Source of the DNA: CAYJEQ01 sp964371155
Lineage (GTDB): Bacteria; Bacillota; Clostridia; Oscillospirales; Ruminococcaceae
Length of the DNA stretch: 15,933 nt
Assembly (NCBI GenBank): GCA_964371155.1
Contig: CAYJLI010000050.1
Coordinates: 1 to 15,933, forward strand
Reading direction: 5' to 3'
The notes beneath the pieces were generated by a model, which was not told the origin of the DNA, did no database searches, and worked only from the letters and a program-made list of their open reading frames with translations. Of the stretch, positions 1 through 7,516 are shown in pieces. The number at the start of each line of letters is the position of its first letter. Position 1 is the first letter of the stretch. Position numbers and translations under genes: made by a program.

Positions 1-32
1 CTCCACTCCATCTCCGCTCGTTCTATTTTCAA

Positions 33-55
33 GGTTCGAAAGAACCGTTTTTTTT
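33..55 (+). terminator. Intrinsic terminator, rightward
   Basis: GGTTC, loop GAAA, GAACC, then G and eight T residues. It is a compact GNRA-capped stem with a strong U-tract on the plus strand, so it should end a transcript that enters from the left edge. The DNA just before it (1-20) may be the 3' end of that RNA. Confidence 0.75.
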
Positions 56-127
56 ATTTGGCAGAGCCAATCAGTTTCGCTTTTTCAAGCTTTACTTCTT
101 GGGGAGCAAACTCCATCTATATCAAAC

Positions 128-156
128 AAATCCTTGTAGTGTAACTGTAAGGATTT
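128..156. terminator. Probable terminator after uvrA2 (possibly bidirectional)
   Basis: AAATCCTT (128-135) and AAGGATTT (149-156) form an 8-bp stem with a 13-nt loop. The plus strand continues TTTTTCTATTTT after the stem. The minus strand, which carries uvrA2, has only GTTTGATATAG after it, so termination leftward may be weaker. It starts within a few bases of the uvrA2 stop codon. Confidence 0.5.
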
Positions 157-158
157 TT

Positions 159-2609
159 CTATTTTAAATATTTACCGGTAATACTGCTATCATTAACCGC
201 AATCTCAAATGGGGTGCCATAGGATATAATCTCCCCACCTTTATCACCACCGAATGGCCCAAGCTCTATGATGTAATCGCTTTTTGCTAAAATTTCAGTA
301 TTATGTTCAATTACAAACACAGAATTATTTTGCAAGACTAATTTTTGAAGGAGGGCTAAAAGTTTTTCGCTATCCGCTGGGTGGAGTCCCGTTGTTGGCT
401 CATCTAAAAGATATAATGTGTGACCATTATTTCCTTTCGCAAGTTCTTTTGAGAGCTTAAGCCTTTGGCACTCACCGCCTGATAGAGTCTTTGTGGATTG
501 TCCAAGTTTTAGATATGCAAGACCCACTTCGTTTATTACCTTTAGTTTTTTGTGAATATCTTTGTTCTCCTCAAAGAATTCTAAATTTTCAAGTACAGTC
601 ATATTTAAAATATCTGAAATGCTTTTGCCTTTGTATGTTACTGATAGCACTTTCTTTTTAAACCTATGCCCTTTGCAAACAGGACATATGACCTCAACAT
701 CATCTAAAAACTGCATATCAAGAGCAATCACCCCAAGGCCCTCGCATTTTTCGCATCGCCCACCTTTGACATTGAATGAAAAATCAGAAGGTTTGAGTTT
801 TAATTTTTTCGCTTCAGTTTGGGAAGAAAACAACTCTCTTATCAGTGTAAAAACTTCTGTATATGTTGCGATATTGCTTCGGCTTTGTCTATGGGTAGGG
901 CTTTGGTCGATTTTAATGACTTCTGAAATATTCTCATATCCATTAATGCTTTCTGCATTTTTTCTCTCTTCAATAACATCAAACACAAGGCTGCTTTTAC
1001 CACTACCCGAAACCCCTGCAAAAGAAACAAGCTGACCGAGTGGAATATTTACTGAAATATTTTTAAGGTTATGGGCAGTGGCATTTTTAACCTCAATAAA
1101 TCTATTCGCATTTATTTTTTTGTCTTTAGGTTTGCTTTTTTCCTCTCGCAAATACTTTGCAGTTTTTGAGATACTGTTTTGCGAAACCTCTAATACCGTG
1201 CCATTTGCTACAATGTCACCCCCGAGTGAGCCCGCACCAACACCGAAATCAATGACATAATCACATTCTTTTACAAACTCCATATCATGCTCAATCACAA
1301 TAACTGTGTTGCCTAAATCACGCAGTTTTTTTATTGCTTTTAGTAGCTGTGAAGTATCCCTTGCGTGAAGCCCAGTGGTCGGCTCGTCTAAGATATATAA
1401 TACCCCTGTGAGCCCACTTTCTAAAATGCTTGCAAGACGTATTCTTTGGCTTTCTCCCCCTGAAAGAGTGCTAACTGGTCGATCGATAGAAAGATACTCC
1501 AGTCCTATTTTTTCAATGCCTTTTACACGCTTTAAAATATCACCTATAACCACAGTGGCAATTTCTTTTGCCGATGGGGATAATTTTGCTTTAATGTCTT
1601 CCAAAAACGAAGCAAGTGCCGACATTGTGAAAGTGCTAACCTCTATTATAGTTTTTCCATCTACTTTTGCAGTCCTGCCATCAAAACCCAGCCTTGTACC
1701 ATTGCATTCATCACAGTGCGTACTTCTGATTGCATTGGCAATGACGGGGTTAGCGACTTTTTTTGTAGCGGACTCCCTGACTTTTTTAGCTACAAAAGTA
1801 CGAAGCCCCTCCACATAGCCATCCATAACTCTTTTTGGCTTTTTCTTATTTGGAAAACGCTTTTTAAACTCCTCGCAATCCACACCGTCAAGAAGCACCA
1901 ACATCTCAAGCTCGTTATAATCCTTTACAGGCTTTGAAACATCGAAATTAAAGCCATAATGCTTCCCACAAGCTATAAAGGTATTTGAATAGTGTTCTGC
2001 AAAAACTTCATTTTCCCAAATTTTAATAGCTCCCTCTTTTATAGTGAGATTTTCATCTATAAGCTTGGTAAAATCTATGCCTTTAACAACCCCTATGCCA
2101 CTGCATTTTGGACACGCTCCCTCTGCTTTATTAAAAGAGAAATTTGCCATGCTCAGATAGGAAAGCTTTTCTTTGCAGTGAGGACAGGCAGTATCGGTAA
2201 AGTCAATTTCCTCCTCTTCATCAAAACTTGGAGGGATTTCGCCATTACAGTTTGGGCAAATTCTCACACTAAGTTTTGCATATAGTATGCGAAGATAGGT
2301 GAGTATTTCTGTGTATGTGCCAACAGTTGAGCGAGGGTTTTTTGAAAGCACCCTTTGACCAACGGAAATAGATGGCGAAAGTCCAATGATACTATCCACC
2401 TGTGGTTTGTTAAGACCATCCGTAACCATTCCCATTGACTCTAAATATTGACGCTGACATTCTTTTTGTAAAATATCCATAGCAAAACTGCTTTTTCCAC
2501 TGCCTGACACCCCTGTTAAGGCTATAAGTTTATATTTTGGTATTTTTATAGAGATGTTTTTAAGGTTATTTTCTCTTGCACCCGATATTGTTATAAATTC
2601 GTTTTTCAT
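159..2609 (-). CDS. uvrA2: UvrA2-like ABC ATPase without UvrB-binding domain
   Basis: An 816-residue UvrA-family tandem ABC ATPase that should bind distorted or drug-modified DNA in the cytoplasm. NBD1 has Walker A GVSGSGKS (33-40), signature LSGGE (382-386), Walker B YILDEP (405-410) and H441. NBD2 has Walker A (532-539), signature LSGGE (709-713), Walker B LYLLDEP (732-738) and H769. Zinc-type cysteine pairs lie at C118/C121, C142/C145, C166/C169, C299/C302, C619/C622 and C642/C645. Canonical UvrA is about 940 residues and carries a UvrB-binding domain of some 120 residues after the first CPxC; here only about 20 residues separate C121 from C142. This is the UvrA2/DrrC pattern, linked in the literature to DNA damage tolerance and self-protection against DNA-binding antibiotics. 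The GGAGGAAT ribosome binding site lies in the end of the marR gene, and the marR stop overlaps this start by one base (TAATG), so the two are translationally coupled. The subfamily call is firm; the substrate is unknown. Confidence 0.9.
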   Translation of the reverse strand: MKNEFITISGARENNLKNISIKIPKYKLIALTGVSGSGKSSFAMDILQKECQRQYLESMGMVTDGLNKPQVDSIIGLSPSISVGQRVLSKNPRSTVGTYTEILTYLRILYAKLSVRICPNCNGEIPPSFDEEEEIDFTDTACPHCKEKLSYLSMANFSFNKAEGACPKCSGIGVVKGIDFTKLIDENLTIKEGAIKIWENEVFAEHYSNTFIACGKHYGFNFDVSKPVKDYNELEMLVLLDGVDCEEFKKRFPNKKKPKRVMDGYVEGLRTFVAKKVRESATKKVANPVIANAIRSTHCDECNGTRLGFDGRTAKVDGKTIIEVSTFTMSALASFLEDIKAKLSPSAKEIATVVIGDILKRVKGIEKIGLEYLSIDRPVSTLSGGESQRIRLASILESGLTGVLYILDEPTTGLHARDTSQLLKAIKKLRDLGNTVIVIEHDMEFVKECDYVIDFGVGAGSLGGDIVANGTVLEVSQNSISKTAKYLREEKSKPKDKKINANRFIEVKNATAHNLKNISVNIPLGQLVSFAGVSGSGKSSLVFDVIEERKNAESINGYENISEVIKIDQSPTHRQSRSNIATYTEVFTLIRELFSSQTEAKKLKLKPSDFSFNVKGGRCEKCEGLGVIALDMQFLDDVEVICPVCKGHRFKKKVLSVTYKGKSISDILNMTVLENLEFFEENKDIHKKLKVINEVGLAYLKLGQSTKTLSGGECQRLKLSKELAKGNNGHTLYLLDEPTTGLHPADSEKLLALLQKLVLQNNSVFVIEHNTEILAKSDYIIELGPFGGDKGGEIISYGTPFEIAVNDSSITGKYLK

Positions 2610-3022
2610 TATTCCTCCAACAGATAATCTGCCATAAAGTTTAGTATTTCTGCAAACACAGCTTTTTTATCGTCCGTAAAATTTTCCTCAACTGCGTCCA
2701 TCAGTGAAGCGGACTTTGTATCACTGCTACTTTGAATTAAGCTCTCGTTAATTGATAGATATGTTACTCTTTTGTCTTCAGTAGACCCCGTTTTTATAAC
2801 CAAGCCTTTATTCGCAAGCTCATTTACTTTTTGAGTTGTAGCTGGGCGAGAAAGATTTAGCCTCTCGGCAAGCTCGCTTATTGTCATATTCTGTTTGTGA
2901 TTTATAATAAACAACTGCAAAACATCGGAATATGGTAAAGTACTGCCGATTTCACTCTCACGAATGCTTTTATAGCAGTCAATATCGACTGCGCTCATAA
3001 ATTTAAAATATGCTTTTCTCAT
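2609..3022 (-). CDS. MarR-family transcriptional regulator
   Basis: A 137-residue winged-helix regulator with the usual MarR length. The HTH runs over about residues 46-75 (MTISELAERLNLSRPA, then the recognition helix around TTQKVNELANKG). The wing is about 78-90, with the typical D-K-R-V-T motif (GSTEDKRVTYLSIN). The flanking helices (1-40 and 100-137) would form the dimer interface. Its ATG is preceded by AAAGGAG at good spacing. It is the first gene of a two-gene operon with the UvrA2-like gene, overlapping it by one base. The promoter just upstream (3057-3085) is bracketed by two related inverted repeats, so autorepression is very likely, with release by a ligand or oxidant. A single cysteine, C16, could be a redox sensor, but nothing proves it. 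The family is clear; the inducer is unknown. Confidence 0.9.
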   Translation of the reverse strand: MRKAYFKFMSAVDIDCYKSIRESEIGSTLPYSDVLQLFIINHKQNMTISELAERLNLSRPATTQKVNELANKGLVIKTGSTEDKRVTYLSINESLIQSSSDTKSASLMDAVEENFTDDKKAVFAEILNFMADYLLEE

Positions 3023-3043
3023 AATATACTCCTTTTAATATAG

Positions 3044-3057
3044 TTTCAATATTGAAA
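3044..3057. promoter_or_regulatory. Putative MarR operator O1
   Basis: TTTCAATATTGAAA is a perfect 14-bp palindrome lying between the -10 box and the marR start, over the predicted transcription start. The preceding block AATATAGTTTCAAT (3037-3050) recurs exactly at 3084-3097, which supports a shared protein-binding site. Confidence 0.7.
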
Positions 3058-3085
3058 GTATATCACGAAAATATGTGGCAGTCAA
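3057..3085 (-). promoter_or_regulatory. Sigma-A promoter of the marR-uvrA2 operon
   Basis: On the minus strand, -35 TTGACT (3080-3085), a 17-nt spacer and -10 TATACT (3057-3062). This is close to consensus with ideal spacing, about 35 bases upstream of the marR ATG. One palindrome lies just upstream of the -35 and another just downstream of the -10. Confidence 0.8.
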
Positions 3086-3089
3086 TATA

Positions 3090-3105
3090 GTTTCAATTTC
3101 GAAAC
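3090..3105. promoter_or_regulatory. Putative MarR operator O2
   Basis: GTTTCAATTTCGAAAC is an inverted repeat with 5-bp arms GTTTC/GAAAC. It sits immediately upstream of the -35 box on the minus strand and shares the AATATAGTTTCAAT block with O1, offset by 47 bp. Two sites flanking one promoter fit repression by dimers on both sides. Confidence 0.6.
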
Positions 3106-3373
3106 CAAATTTACGCTTATAGAATTATTTTTTGGGCAGTATTAGCATATAGAAAGGCTGTAAAAAGTATATTATGAAAAGTTAACTACATCGTTTAGAG
3201 CATGGCGAAAGCCTTTTAAATCGTGAGTGCAACTATGCTTAATTTGCTGTTTTTTATTCGTGGATGATAATCAATTTCACTTTGAGTACCTCTTATACAG
3301 CAAGCTTAATCTGCGTTTGCAGTAAATAATTTACCCAAACATTTACAAATAAGCATTTTATTTTAAATTGCAA
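3106..3373. other. Intergenic region between marR and the c-di-GMP gene
   Basis: I see no credible ORF here; the longest ATG-started frames are about ten codons. There is a GAAA-capped mini-hairpin GGCGAAAGCC (3204-3213) and a 7-bp complementarity AAAGGCT (3153-3159) / AGCCTTT (3210-3216). A CTGC-GTTT-GCAG hairpin lies further right. I do not recognise a c-di-GMP riboswitch (neither class has its core motifs here) or a tRNA. Confidence 0.4.
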
Positions 3374-3402
3374 TTTACTTTTGTAAGTGTTTTTGCTATA
3401 AT
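3374..3402 (+). promoter_or_regulatory. Promoter of the c-di-GMP gene
   Basis: -35 TTTACT (3374-3379), a 17-nt spacer, then -10 TATAAT (3397-3402) with an upstream TGC, making an extended -10 (TGnTATAAT). The start is predicted near 3409, giving a leader of about 75 nt before the ATG at 3485. Confidence 0.75.
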
Positions 3403-3484
3403 TAATTTAGTGTTTTTTCCTATTTCTAAGCACTTCCAAATGATTTAATATTCGATTATAATAATAATTAGTGGGGGTATACAT

Positions 3485-6400
3485 ATGAGTAAAACAAATG
3501 ATTTATTTCTTGCAGGAGACGCAAGCGAAGACATTCAAAACGAACTATCTTCCTCTCCAATTCTTAAATCAATACTTAGTTCCACACCTATGGCTTTGAA
3601 TGTTTGGAATAGCAGTATGGTTAATATCATGTGTAACCGTCATATACTAAACATTTTTAATATTGATGACGGCGAAGAGTATCTCGAAAATTTTTATAAA
3701 TTTTCTCCTGAATTTCAGCCAAATGGAAAATCTTCTTCAGAAATGTCGGCAATCAATTTTGAAAAAGCCAATCGTGAGGGAAAGTGTGTATTTAGCTGGA
3801 TGCACCAAACTTTAGATGGAGATCTAATCCCTGCGGAAATCACCTTAATAAAATTAGAAATCCCAGGCGTGCAAAATTATTTAGCCGGCTTTATCAGAGA
3901 TTTAAGGCCCGACTTTTATGATTTAGATAATTTTAAATACGATTATTATTTTAACGACAAAATCCCAACAAAAGTGCTTCTTAACGAAATGTCCCTCCTT
4001 TCCGAGGAATGGTTCTTTTCAATGGATATAAGAACTGGTAATTTCCACTATTATGGCAAAATGTGGACTGATAATTTTGATAATGCTTCTTCACTTACTA
4101 CGGATAAGATGTTTGAGGAAAAGTTCATACACGAGGACGATATCCCAAGTTATATGGAAATGGTTGACAGCTTTAAAAAAGGAAGTAATGCAACTGAAGA
4201 TATTAGATTCATATCGGTGGATGGTCTTTATCGTTATTATAGAATTATTAGTAAGATAATATACGATAATGAGGGCTCCCCTATTTTTGCAGTGGGAAAA
4301 GGTATGGACATACATGAACAAAAAGTATTTGAAGAGCGCTCACAAAAAGACTTATTGACTGACTGTTATAATAAAATCAGTGCGGAAAATATTATATCCG
4401 ACAAATTAGCTTCATTTAGGGATGGCACACATGTATATTTCATAGTTGATATAGATAATTTTAAGAGCATAAATGATAATCTCGGTCACTATTTTGGTGA
4501 CCAAGTTCTCAGAGAAATATCTGCGGGTCTTAAGGCGGCATTTAGAGAAATTGATGTTGTTGCAAGGATTGGCGGAGATGAGTTCATTGTTTTTGTAGAA
4601 AATATGTACGACTTAGAAATTGTAAAGCAAAAAGCAGAGAAAATACTTGAAGTCTATGCCAAAACATATTCTGGGGAATATAAAAATTATTCTATATCCG
4701 GTAGCATCGGGATAGCTGTTTATCCCCATGATGGTATCACATATGATGAATTGTACCAAAATGCGGATAAAGCATTAAATCAAGCTAAAATGCTCGGTAA
4801 AAATCGCTATGTAATATATTCCGACGACTTAGATATAGGCACAACGAGAAGTATTACTAAAATTGAAAATGCAAATAGAATGGCAAGCTCATTCTTTGAT
4901 TACGATCTAATATCTTCTGCTTTTAATATCCTATATGATGATAATGGAAGCAATGCCTCTATTAATGCAGTATTAAAATTTTTATGTCAAAAATATGGTG
5001 CTGACAGAAGCTATATTTTTGAAACTTTGGACGATGGAAAATCATTTTCCAATACTTTCGAATGGTGCAAAGAAGGCATCAGTGCTGAAATAGACAATTT
5101 GCAGGAATTGCCCGCCGAAATGTTTGAAGAATTTATAGGAAAAGCGTATAACGACATTATTTATTCAAACGATTTGCGCGAAACACTTCAGCGTGAAGAC
5201 GCTTTTGAAACTATGGCTAATCAGGGGATATTATCATTTGTCCATGCGCAGATAAAAAGTGATGACAAAATGACATTCTTTATCGGACTCGATGATTGCA
5301 CTAAAACAAGGGTATGGAGCGAGCGTGAGATAAACAGCCTGCAATATATAGGCAAGATGATATCCATAATACTTCAAGGCACGCATCTCAGAGAAGAGAT
5401 GAAACTGCTGATTGAACAAAATAAAAGTTCTGCACATATTTTGGATAATTCCGATGATCTAATATATATATCAGATATCGAAAATTATGAATTACTCTAT
5501 CTCAATAGAACTACAATACAGGCATTAGGTAATCTTCCTCGTGAATCTTGGTTTAAAAAGAAGTGCTATGAGATTTTACAAGGTAAAATAGAACCTTGCG
5601 AATTCTGCACAAATTCTCTTTTGAGTGTAGAGAGTAACTATGAATGGTCATACTACAATCCTCTGCTTAATAAGACTTTCTTATTAAAGGACAGGCTTGT
5701 GCCATTTAATGGAAAGCTTGCACGACTTGAAATTGCAACTGACATTACGAAATTAAAAGAACTTGAAGATGAGCTAAACGACCGCCTAACGGATGAAAAA
5801 TTCTTATTAAGTTGTGTTGAAATGCTTCATACAGGTCAGGATCCAAACATAGTTATTTATCGACTTTTGGAATCGGTTTCAAATTACTATAATGCTGAAA
5901 GAAGTTATATATTTGAAATGTCCGATTGTGGGCAGTATATAAGCAATACTTATGAACATTGTGATGAAAAGACTATTCCATACAAAGATAAACTCCAAAA
6001 TCTTGAAAAATCAGAGCTTGGCGTTTTATTAGACAAATGCGAGAAAGATGATGTTTTTAGTATGGCAATAGATGATCCCGATATATCGGTTGATTCACTT
6101 GAATATGATTTGATGAAATTGCAAAATTTAAATAATATTTTAGTTGGCTCAATCATGGCGGACAAAAAGAAGTTGACTGGATTTGTCGGTGTGGATAATC
6201 CTACCACCAATATTAATAAGTTATCCATTATTCGTTCCGTGGCTAAGTTCATTGCAAGCTTTATGGACGAAACTGAGTTAGTCGCAAAGCTAAATAATCT
6301 CAGTTATTACGATACTCTCACCGGCATAAAGAATAGGCATAGTTATAGCAATGCATTAGATAATATTAATACAAATCATATAGACAGCTTAGGTATTGCT

Positions 6401-7489
6401 TATGTAGATATATTAAAGCTCAGTGCAATAAATTATGAAAACGGTATTGCATATGGCGACAATATTTTGATATGCGTTGCAAACCATTTAAAAGATGTTT
6501 TTGGGGATTGTGTTTTCCGTGTAGGCGGGGATGAATTCCTTGTACTCAGCGAAAATAGCGAAGAAACCGACTTTGAAAACAATATACAGCTGCTAAAACA
6601 AAGATTGTCCGAAGAAGAAGACTTTTCAGTATCAATAGGCTACACCTGGAACAGAAATTTAACAAATTCTAATAATAAGATTGGCAGTTCACATGTAGGT
6701 GGAAAATACAATCGCATACTCTCCGATAATTTAGACATGGAGATTTTAAATGATAAGTATATTGTCTATCTGCAACCTCAAGTTGACCTCTCTACCGGCA
6801 CTGTAAGGAGTGCAGAAGCATTAGTGAGAAGACTTGGCGCTAAAAATGTTTTGCAACCGCCTATTTCCTTTATCCCATTCTATGAAAAAGAAGGCATTAT
6901 CTCTAAAATTGATATTTTTGTGCTTGAAGAAGTGTGTAAATTCCTTAAAGCATGTGAATTATCAGGAAACACACAGATAAAATCGGTTGCAGTAAACTGC
7001 TCAAGAATGACTATCTCTAAAAATGGCATAGTTGATAAATTTAAAGAAGTATGTGATAAATACGGCGTAGAAACTTCGAAGATAGTTATTGAAATAACCG
7101 AAACAATAAGTGGATTTAATGAAAATGCCCTACCACAGGTTATCGAAAGCTTTAGCAATGCCGGATTTTTAGTTTCTTTAGACGACTTTGGTTGTGGATA
7201 CTCAAATCTCACTTCCCTCGTTGTTAGCGATTATGATGAGCTTAAAATTGATATGCTACTTATAAATGATATTATCGAAAACCAAAAATCAAGGTCACTT
7301 ACCGAGCTTGCAATCGCATTTTGTAGCAAATTTGATTATATCATTTCTGTTGCAGAGGGTGTTGAGACCAAAGAACAATATGAGCTTTTAAAAGAGCTTG
7401 GTTGTAATAAGGTGCAGGGATATTATTTTGATAAACCCATGCCTATTAAAGATTTCTATGCCAAATATGGATCATCATCCAATTTGTAA
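3485..7489 (+). CDS. PAS/GAF multi-sensor GGDEF-EAL protein (c-di-GMP turnover)
   Basis: A 1334-residue soluble protein with no membrane segment. Domains in order: PAS (about 25-145), PAS of the PAS_3 type (170-280), GGDEF1 (285-450), GAF1 (465-640), PAS with three cysteines (645-755), GAF2 (775-930), GGDEF2 (940-1075) and EAL (1090-1325). GGDEF1 looks active: D322-I-D in the metal loop, K327, N330, GGDEF at 363-367, and the inhibitory RxxD site R354/D357 five residues upstream. GGDEF2 keeps D975, N983, D992 and GGDEF (1014-1018) but reads DILKLSAIN where GGDEF1 has DIDNFKSIN, and has no RxxD arginine. The EAL domain looks catalytic: E1111-A-L, E1203 in IEITET, DDFGCG from D1233, a lysine in LKID, and E1291 in EGVET. 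The likely role is synthesis and hydrolysis of c-di-GMP under cytosolic sensory control; the net direction cannot be read from sequence. The start follows GGGGG seven bases upstream. citC follows after 27 bases with no terminator. Confidence 0.93.
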   Translation: MSKTNDLFLAGDASEDIQNELSSSPILKSILSSTPMALNVWNSSMVNIMCNRHILNIFNIDDGEEYLENFYKFSPEFQPNGKSSSEMSAINFEKANREGKCVFSWMHQTLDGDLIPAEITLIKLEIPGVQNYLAGFIRDLRPDFYDLDNFKYDYYFNDKIPTKVLLNEMSLLSEEWFFSMDIRTGNFHYYGKMWTDNFDNASSLTTDKMFEEKFIHEDDIPSYMEMVDSFKKGSNATEDIRFISVDGLYRYYRIISKIIYDNEGSPIFAVGKGMDIHEQKVFEERSQKDLLTDCYNKISAENIISDKLASFRDGTHVYFIVDIDNFKSINDNLGHYFGDQVLREISAGLKAAFREIDVVARIGGDEFIVFVENMYDLEIVKQKAEKILEVYAKTYSGEYKNYSISGSIGIAVYPHDGITYDELYQNADKALNQAKMLGKNRYVIYSDDLDIGTTRSITKIENANRMASSFFDYDLISSAFNILYDDNGSNASINAVLKFLCQKYGADRSYIFETLDDGKSFSNTFEWCKEGISAEIDNLQELPAEMFEEFIGKAYNDIIYSNDLRETLQREDAFETMANQGILSFVHAQIKSDDKMTFFIGLDDCTKTRVWSEREINSLQYIGKMISIILQGTHLREEMKLLIEQNKSSAHILDNSDDLIYISDIENYELLYLNRTTIQALGNLPRESWFKKKCYEILQGKIEPCEFCTNSLLSVESNYEWSYYNPLLNKTFLLKDRLVPFNGKLARLEIATDITKLKELEDELNDRLTDEKFLLSCVEMLHTGQDPNIVIYRLLESVSNYYNAERSYIFEMSDCGQYISNTYEHCDEKTIPYKDKLQNLEKSELGVLLDKCEKDDVFSMAIDDPDISVDSLEYDLMKLQNLNNILVGSIMADKKKLTGFVGVDNPTTNINKLSIIRSVAKFIASFMDETELVAKLNNLSYYDTLTGIKNRHSYSNALDNINTNHIDSLGIAYVDILKLSAINYENGIAYGDNILICVANHLKDVFGDCVFRVGGDEFLVLSENSEETDFENNIQLLKQRLSEEEDFSVSIGYTWNRNLTNSNNKIGSSHVGGKYNRILSDNLDMEILNDKYIVYLQPQVDLSTGTVRSAEALVRRLGAKNVLQPPISFIPFYEKEGIISKIDIFVLEEVCKFLKACELSGNTQIKSVAVNCSRMTISKNGIVDKFKEVCDKYGVETSKIVIEITETISGFNENALPQVIESFSNAGFLVSLDDFGCGYSNLTSLVVSDYDELKIDMLLINDIIENQKSRSLTELAIAFCSKFDYIISVAEGVETKEQYELLKELGCNKVQGYYFDKPMPIKDFYAKYGSSSNL

Positions 7490-7516
7490 TCACTAATTCA
7501 GAAAGGGTTTACTCCT

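Noticed and set aside
69..128. A 20-codon minus-strand ORF (MEFAPQEVK...) downstream of uvrA2
   Set aside because: It is too short and lacks a good ribosome binding site; nothing shows it is translated.
1375..1818. A plus-strand frame of 147 codons inside the uvrA2 gene
   Set aside because: It is fully antisense to the first ATPase domain of a strongly supported protein and has no ribosome binding site or family-like composition.
3153..3216. A c-di-GMP riboswitch in the leader of the GGDEF-EAL gene
   Set aside because: There is a GAAA-capped hairpin, but the conserved core bases of either c-di-GMP class are missing, and it lies upstream of the predicted transcription start at about 3409.
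6880..7212. A 110-codon minus-strand frame under the EAL domain
   Set aside because: It overlaps the catalytic core of the EAL domain in antisense and has no credible site or domain.
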